A stretch of DNA of 9,753 bases, taken from positions 1 through 9,753 of the forward strand of contig JAKAHE010000070.1 in assembly GCA_021815285.1 (NCBI GenBank). Direction: 5' to 3'. This document shows positions 7,134-9,753 of the stretch, piece after piece. A program made the position numbers and the translations under genes. The first letter of the stretch is position 1, and every line of letters begins with the position of its first letter. The stretch is from Nitrospirota bacterium (GTDB taxonomy: Bacteria > Nitrospirota > JACRHJ01). A model generated the notes under the pieces. That model was given only the letters and a program-made list of their open reading frames with translations. It was not told where the DNA came from and made no database searches.

Positions 7134-7203
7134 CTACTTTCTCCTTTTCTGGTTATGAAACAAAACCTAAAAAAATGCCTGACCGGGCTATTCCTCACCT
7201 CCT
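7134..7203 (-). promoter_or_regulatory. Spacer upstream of dsrA with an orphan consensus Shine-Dalgarno
   Basis: Directly after the TAA of the HEAT gene the minus strand reads AGGAGGTGA (7203-7195), a near-perfect complement of the 16S rRNA 3' end, but no ATG, GTG or TTG stands at usable spacing behind it. The true dsrA ribosome binding site (AAAAGGAG, 7148-7141) is about 50 nt further on. Between them is a run of seven T (7175-7169) behind only a 3-bp potential stem, too weak to call a terminator. No convincing -35/-10 pair is seen. The orphan site may be a ribosome standby/regulatory site or a remnant. Confidence 0.35.
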
Positions 7204-7869
7204 TTATTCGCTGTTTTTCACGATATTTTCAAGCGCGTCGCCCGCGGCGCGCGCTACAGTAACCTTCCTCAGGCTGTCGTCTTCATAAATATTTATAACA
7301 GAATCGTCCCCGGAAAGGGCATTAAGAGCTTCTTCCGCCGCCCTGAAGCGCATCCTGCCGAGCGCCCACGCGGAAAAACCCCTTATCACCGGGTCCGGGT
7401 CTTTCAGAAACTCCACCAGCGCAGGCCCCATCTCGGAGACTAGCGCAGGCTCGCTATCCGCAAGCGCTCCGATTGCCCAGATGGAACCCGCAAGTATAGG
7501 AGTATTCCTGTTTGCGGGGAGCGATAGCTCCGGGTCGTCAGAAAAATGCAAAACGACACGTATCGCATCCCTGGCCATGCCGGGATTATTCCTGTATATC
7601 TCGGCTATCGCCTGCGCCGAACACCAGCCTATCGTGCTGGATTCCTCGCTCAAAAACCACAGCATCCGCCTGACCGCCGGAGCGAGGTTTGTCCGGCCTT
7701 CCGCCGCAATAAGCCCGAGCAGCGTCACTGCCCTCCACCTGACAAGCTCCTCCTCGGAATACAGAAGGCCGAGCAGAATCCGCAGGTTTCCATGTCTTTT
7801 TTTTACCAGGTCCATCGCATCCTGATATTTCCGGGCAAGCAGGAGTTCCGACAGGGTTTCCCTGTCCAT
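7204..7869 (-). CDS. HEAT-repeat protein of the dsr operon, function unknown
   Basis: A 221-residue, all-helical protein with HEAT/PBS-lyase-like repeats: LLGLLYSEEELVRWRAVTLLGLIA (split here as 32-40 and 41-55), the segment 67-91 ending in CSAQAIAEI, 128-139 (GSIWAIGALADS), ALVEFLKDPDPVIRGFSAWA (150-169), and a final unit around 180-216. No signal peptide, membrane segment or cofactor motif is seen, so a cytoplasmic scaffold or binding protein is likely. From memory it resembles the HEAT family annotated after Desulfovibrio DVU0298, but that is not certain. Its ATG is 5 nt beyond the tandem TAATAA stop region of dsrH, without a strong Shine-Dalgarno, suggesting translational coupling. Its position between dsrEFH and dsrAB argues for a role with sulfur-transfer or sulfite-reductase proteins; this is inference from context only. 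Confidence 0.85.
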   Translation of the reverse strand: MDRETLSELLLARKYQDAMDLVKKRHGNLRILLGLLYSEEELVRWRAVTLLGLIAAEGRTNLAPAVRRMLWFLSEESSTIGWCSAQAIAEIYRNNPGMARDAIRVVLHFSDDPELSLPANRNTPILAGSIWAIGALADSEPALVSEMGPALVEFLKDPDPVIRGFSAWALGRMRFRAAEEALNALSGDDSVINIYEDDSLRKVTVARAAGDALENIVKNSE

Positions 7870-7874
7870 AGTTA

Positions 7875-8171
7875 TTAAAGCCAGGTCATCGGCTTGTGTT
7901 GCTCGACAAGATCGACAAAATCGGCATAGTCGATTACTTTCACGCCAGAGGTCAGATTGCCCGCCAGGCCCCTTGCGGAAATATCCGCGCTAAGCGCATA
8001 GACCGGATGGTCCTTCAACGCGCCCTGGACAATGCTCTCGGCCCCGCCTCCGGCGGCCAAGCCGAGCACGGCGTCTTCAATGAGCAGTATCGGGTCGTTT
8101 TTCTGCGCCACCCGGATGCAGCTCTCCAGGCTGCTTTTCATGTACGGAGATTTATTTACTATGTGAAGCAC
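7875..8171 (-). CDS. dsrH: DsrH/TusB-family sulfur-transfer protein
   Basis: A 98-residue DsrH/TusB homologue, the third subunit of the DsrE2F2H2 hexamer that exchanges persulfide sulfur with DsrC. It begins MLHIVNKSPY and retains the family cysteine at C18 (LESCIRVA), equivalent to the sulfur-carrying Cys20 of Allochromatium DsrH. PILLIEDAVLGL (27-38) is another family hallmark, and the protein ends with MTWL. Translation starts at GTG, not ATG: AGGAGG stands 8 nt upstream at 8185-8180 and the family N-terminus begins exactly there. It lies 17 nt after dsrF. The protein is complete. Confidence 0.93.
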   Translation of the reverse strand: MLHIVNKSPYMKSSLESCIRVAQKNDPILLIEDAVLGLAAGGGAESIVQGALKDHPVYALSADISARGLAGNLTSGVKVIDYADFVDLVEQHKPMTWL

Positions 8172-8179
8172 CTTGAAAG

Positions 8180-8185
8180 CCTCCT
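8180..8185 (-). promoter_or_regulatory. Ribosome binding site fixing the GTG start of dsrH
   Basis: AGGAGG on the minus strand, 8 nt before GTG at 8171; no ATG is available in this frame at proper spacing, and the protein family N-terminus matches the GTG start. Confidence 0.85.
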
Positions 8186-8188
8186 ATC

Positions 8189-8545
8189 TTAAAAAGGCAG
8201 GATCACGTCCTGCTCTTCCATTATCTTGCCTATGCCCGCTGAATCCACGACCTCAACGGGTATCGCGAAATCGTCCGTCTTCAGACCGCGTTTTTCCATC
8301 GACTCCTTGTCAACGTATATCTTCTCGCAGCCGTAGTCCTCGAGCACCGGCAGTGTCTGGAGAAATCCCTTTATGCCGAGGGCCGTGGTGTCCTGTCCCT
8401 TCTTTAGGGAGAAGACGGCGTCGTCCATATAAACCGCGGACAGCTCGTTTTCGTATGCGCCGAAGATGAGGACGACTTCCAACCCTTCCCAGGCGTATAT
8501 CGTCCCATGCGGGGCGTTTCTGTTTACGAACATTATCTTTGCCAC
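8189..8545 (-). CDS. dsrF: DsrF/TusC-family sulfur-transfer protein (GTG start)
   Basis: A 118-residue DsrF/TusC homologue from a GTG start (VAKIMFVNRNAPHG). An upstream in-frame start at 8605 is possible but would overlap dsrE by 40 nt and add a non-family N-terminus; AAGGAGA 8 nt before the GTG decides the start. Family features include the N-terminal beta-strand and APHGTIYAWEGLEVVLIFGA (11-30), LSAVYMDDAVFSLKKGQDT (35-53) and the C-terminal DVILPF. DsrF is the structural partner that pairs with DsrE and DsrH in the hexamer; it is not known to carry sulfur itself, and only C73 is present here. Gap to dsrE is 20 nt. Confidence 0.92.
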   Translation of the reverse strand: MAKIMFVNRNAPHGTIYAWEGLEVVLIFGAYENELSAVYMDDAVFSLKKGQDTTALGIKGFLQTLPVLEDYGCEKIYVDKESMEKRGLKTDDFAIPVEVVDSAGIGKIMEEQDVILPF

Positions 8546-8553
8546 TTTTAAAA

Positions 8554-8560
8554 TCTCCTT
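8554..8560 (-). promoter_or_regulatory. Ribosome binding site fixing the GTG start of dsrF
   Basis: AAGGAGA on the minus strand, 8 nt upstream of GTG at 8545 and inside the 20-nt gap after the dsrE TGA. It favours the GTG over the upstream overlapping start and over the ATG four codons further in. Confidence 0.85.
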
Positions 8561-8565
8561 TCCTC

Positions 8566-8922
8566 TCAGTCTCCGAAAGTGACTACGCGCTCCGCCTCGG
8601 TGCATATCTCGCTTAGCTGGCCCAGGCCGGATATTCTTGTATTATCAACTATAAGTTCCGGTTTCATGCCGCGCCTCTTGGCCGCCGCCACGCAGACTAC
8701 GATGTCCACGCCCTTGGCCCCAAGCTCCGACCAGCGCCTTGCGATATGCCTGTCGTCCTGGGGCGGCTCCATGTGTTTGGCTACGTTCGTAACCGCGTCG
8801 TCATACAGAAATACGCCCTGGATGGCGTGGCCCTTTGCCATTGCCGCTTCGATAAACTTGTAGGCGGTATCGGAGGCCTCGTGATTATACGGGCCTTCCT
8901 GTATCATTACGCCTATTTTCAT
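8566..8922 (-). CDS. dsrE: DsrE/TusD-family sulfurtransferase
   Basis: A 118-residue DsrE/TusD homologue, the subunit that carries a persulfide in the DsrEFH complex and trades it with DsrC during cytoplasmic sulfur transfer. The N-terminus MKIGVMIQEGPYNHEASDTA (1-20) is family-typical. The active cysteine is C77 in VVCVAAAKRRGM (75-86), equivalent to Cys78 of Allochromatium DsrE, so the protein should be functional. GVFLYDDAV (36-44) is the conserved core strand. ATG is preceded by AGGAGG five nt upstream. It is the first gene of the evident dsr cluster, 125 nt from the upstream reading frame. DsrEFH is typical of reverse-Dsr sulfur oxidisers and some disproportionators, and its occurrence with DsrD is notable. 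Confidence 0.95.
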   Translation of the reverse strand: MKIGVMIQEGPYNHEASDTAYKFIEAAMAKGHAIQGVFLYDDAVTNVAKHMEPPQDDRHIARRWSELGAKGVDIVVCVAAAKRRGMKPELIVDNTRISGLGQLSEICTEAERVVTFGD

Positions 8923-9047
8923 TTCCCCCTCCTCTATGAAGTTCTTTACGATATGAATTGCGCTGAAGCCAGTACTCTATTGCCTTAGGTATTCCACGAG
9001 AAGCCGCTTGCCGAAAACGGCAGGCCGCCTGGCCCGTTACTCAAGTC
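8923..9047 (-). promoter_or_regulatory. Intergenic region upstream of dsrE, the likely place of the dsr operon promoter
   Basis: This 125-nt gap is the largest in the window and is the natural location for the promoter of the dsrEFH-HEAT-dsrABDL transcript. No sigma-70-like -35/-10 pair or sigma-54 -24/-12 motif is convincing by eye. An imperfect inverted repeat at 9006-9025 (TGCCG-TTTT-CGGCA core on the minus strand, extended by two more pairs across a mismatch) follows the upstream gene's stop by about 22 nt but has no T-tract; it may be a weak or factor-dependent terminator, or an operator. The dsrE Shine-Dalgarno is at the left end. Confidence 0.45.
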
Positions 9048-9753
9048 CTAACTTTCCGTCGCGCCTATCTTCCCGGCCTTCTGAAGGGCCTTGTTGAATA
9101 TGTCAACCGCCCTGGCCTTGTCGTATTTCGCGCAGGCGGAGGCAATCTTTGCCAGCATATCGGCTGAAGCGGCATTGTCGCTCATGGAAGATGCGGCCTT
9201 TACCGCCATGTCCCAGACCATCGGAGAGCGGTAATCGCTCTTTGCCGAGAAATCCGCCGCAATCTCGGAGAGGTATGCGGCCTTCACGTCGTCGTCGCCT
9301 TCAAGGTTTGCCGCCGAAGAGATGAACTGGTTCGGATCCAGCCTGCAAATCGCAACCGCTGTCTTCCATTGAAGAGCGTTGCTCTTCGCCGTGGCGGCTG
9401 CTGATGCGGCTCGCTTGTAAAGCTTGATAGCTGCGGCGGGGTCGGTCTGCTCCTTGAGCTTCGCGGCGCCGAAAAACGCGCGCGCCTGCTCGTAGACTGC
9501 TTCCGCGCTGGCGAACCTCGGCACGTCGATCTCGTCGAAATCCTTCTTGAACGCCTTGTCGCCGTCCTTCGAGGCCGCAGCCGCGAGCGACGCGTATATG
9601 GCGTCTTTTATTGCCGGATACTCCTCGTCGCCAGCCAGTTCCGCGGCCTTTTGGGGGTCGGAACCAACCAGCGTATCCGCCGTAAGCTCAAGCGCCTTCG
9701 CGCGGTCGTACGGGTCGGATATGGCCTGCGCGGTCTCTATAACTCCCGGCATG
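9048..9753 (-). CDS. Alpha-solenoid (TPR-like) repeat protein, 5' end off window
   Basis: At least 234 residues with a TAG stop; the frame is open to the window edge, so the ATG at 9752 is probably an internal Met and the protein is likely longer. It is rich in Ala, Lys, Asp and Ser with paired amphipathic helices, recalling TPR or Sel1-like helical repeats: AQAISDPYDRAKALEL (9-24), DPAAAIKLYKRAASAA (104-119), VKAAYLSEIAADFSA (156-170), and ADMLAKIASACAKYDKARAV (197-216). No catalytic motif is recognised in the visible part. The SDPYDRAKAL unit suggests tandem repeats of about 30-40 residues. It is collinear with the dsr genes but separated by 125 nt, so it may or may not be co-transcribed. 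Function cannot be assigned. Confidence 0.7.
   Translation of the reverse strand, partial: MPGVIETAQAISDPYDRAKALELTADTLVGSDPQKAAELAGDEEYPAIKDAIYASLAAAASKDGDKAFKKDFDEIDVPRFASAEAVYEQARAFFGAAKLKEQTDPAAAIKLYKRAASAAATAKSNALQWKTAVAICRLDPNQFISSAANLEGDDDVKAAYLSEIAADFSAKSDYRSPMVWDMAVKAASSMSDNAASADMLAKIASACAKYDKARAVDIFNKALQKAGKIGATES

Noticed and set aside
7162..7190. Possible terminator between the HEAT gene and dsrA (T7 run)
   Set aside because: Only a 3-bp GCC/GGC stem precedes the T-run, too weak for an intrinsic terminator; separation of dsrA from dsrEFH transcription cannot be claimed from it.
8189..8605. Longer DsrF starting at 8605
   Set aside because: It would overlap dsrE by 40 nt and add MHRGGARSHFRRLRG, which is unlike DsrF N-termini; the GTG at 8545 has a good ribosome site at 8-nt spacing.
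7875..8922. TusBCD for tRNA 2-thiouridine synthesis instead of DsrEFH
   Set aside because: The families are homologous, but the genes are collinear with dsrABD and a dsrL-like gene, and the DsrH and DsrE cysteine contexts match the Dsr type; a tRNA role is not fully excluded.
8923..9047. Sigma-70 or sigma-54 promoter upstream of dsrE
   Set aside because: No pair of boxes with acceptable match and spacing was found by eye; the gap is listed only as a likely location.

Overview
All credible genes lie on the minus strand, so transcription runs from right to left. The window is a dissimilatory sulfur-metabolism locus. In transcription order it reads: an unidentified alpha-solenoid protein (entering from the right edge), dsrE, dsrF, dsrH, a HEAT-repeat protein, dsrA, dsrB, dsrD, a dsrL-like NADPH oxidoreductase, a strong intrinsic terminator, a rubrerythrin-like diiron protein, nfnA and nfnB (nfnB runs off the left edge). 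Spacing is mostly 5-20 nt with clear Shine-Dalgarno sequences. Larger gaps occur before dsrE (125 nt), before dsrA (70 nt), between dsrA and dsrB (98 nt) and at the terminator (77 nt).

The DNA looks GC-rich and densely coding, with no tRNA, rRNA, mobile element or CRISPR visible. DsrA and DsrB carry every expected siroheme/[4Fe-4S] cysteine motif and resemble the reductive bacterial type. DsrD, the small activator typical of sulfite/sulfate reducers, is present. This suggests an anaerobic sulfur-metabolising bacterium, perhaps Desulfobacterota or Nitrospirota-like. The exact phylum cannot be settled by eye.

The interesting point is the mixture. DsrEFH (with the sulfur-carrying cysteines of DsrE and DsrH intact) and a DsrL-like protein are best known from sulfur oxidisers using reverse Dsr. 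Here they sit in one collinear cluster with reductive-type DsrAB and DsrD. Such a combination is known from some sulfur-disproportionating or metabolically ambiguous lineages, and points to a pathway whose direction (sulfite reduction, elemental-sulfur/thiosulfate disproportionation, or sulfide oxidation) cannot be read from dsrAB alone.

Inferred cooperation: NfnAB links NADH, NADPH and ferredoxin. The DsrL-like protein could pass NADPH electrons through its C-terminal ferredoxin domain to DsrAB. DsrD would stimulate DsrAB, and DsrEFH would exchange persulfide sulfur with DsrC, which is not in this window. The HEAT-repeat protein between dsrH and dsrA is the least explained member. The rubrerythrin-like protein may protect against peroxide. 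DsrC, DsrMKJOP, DsrN, Apr and Sat are not encoded here.
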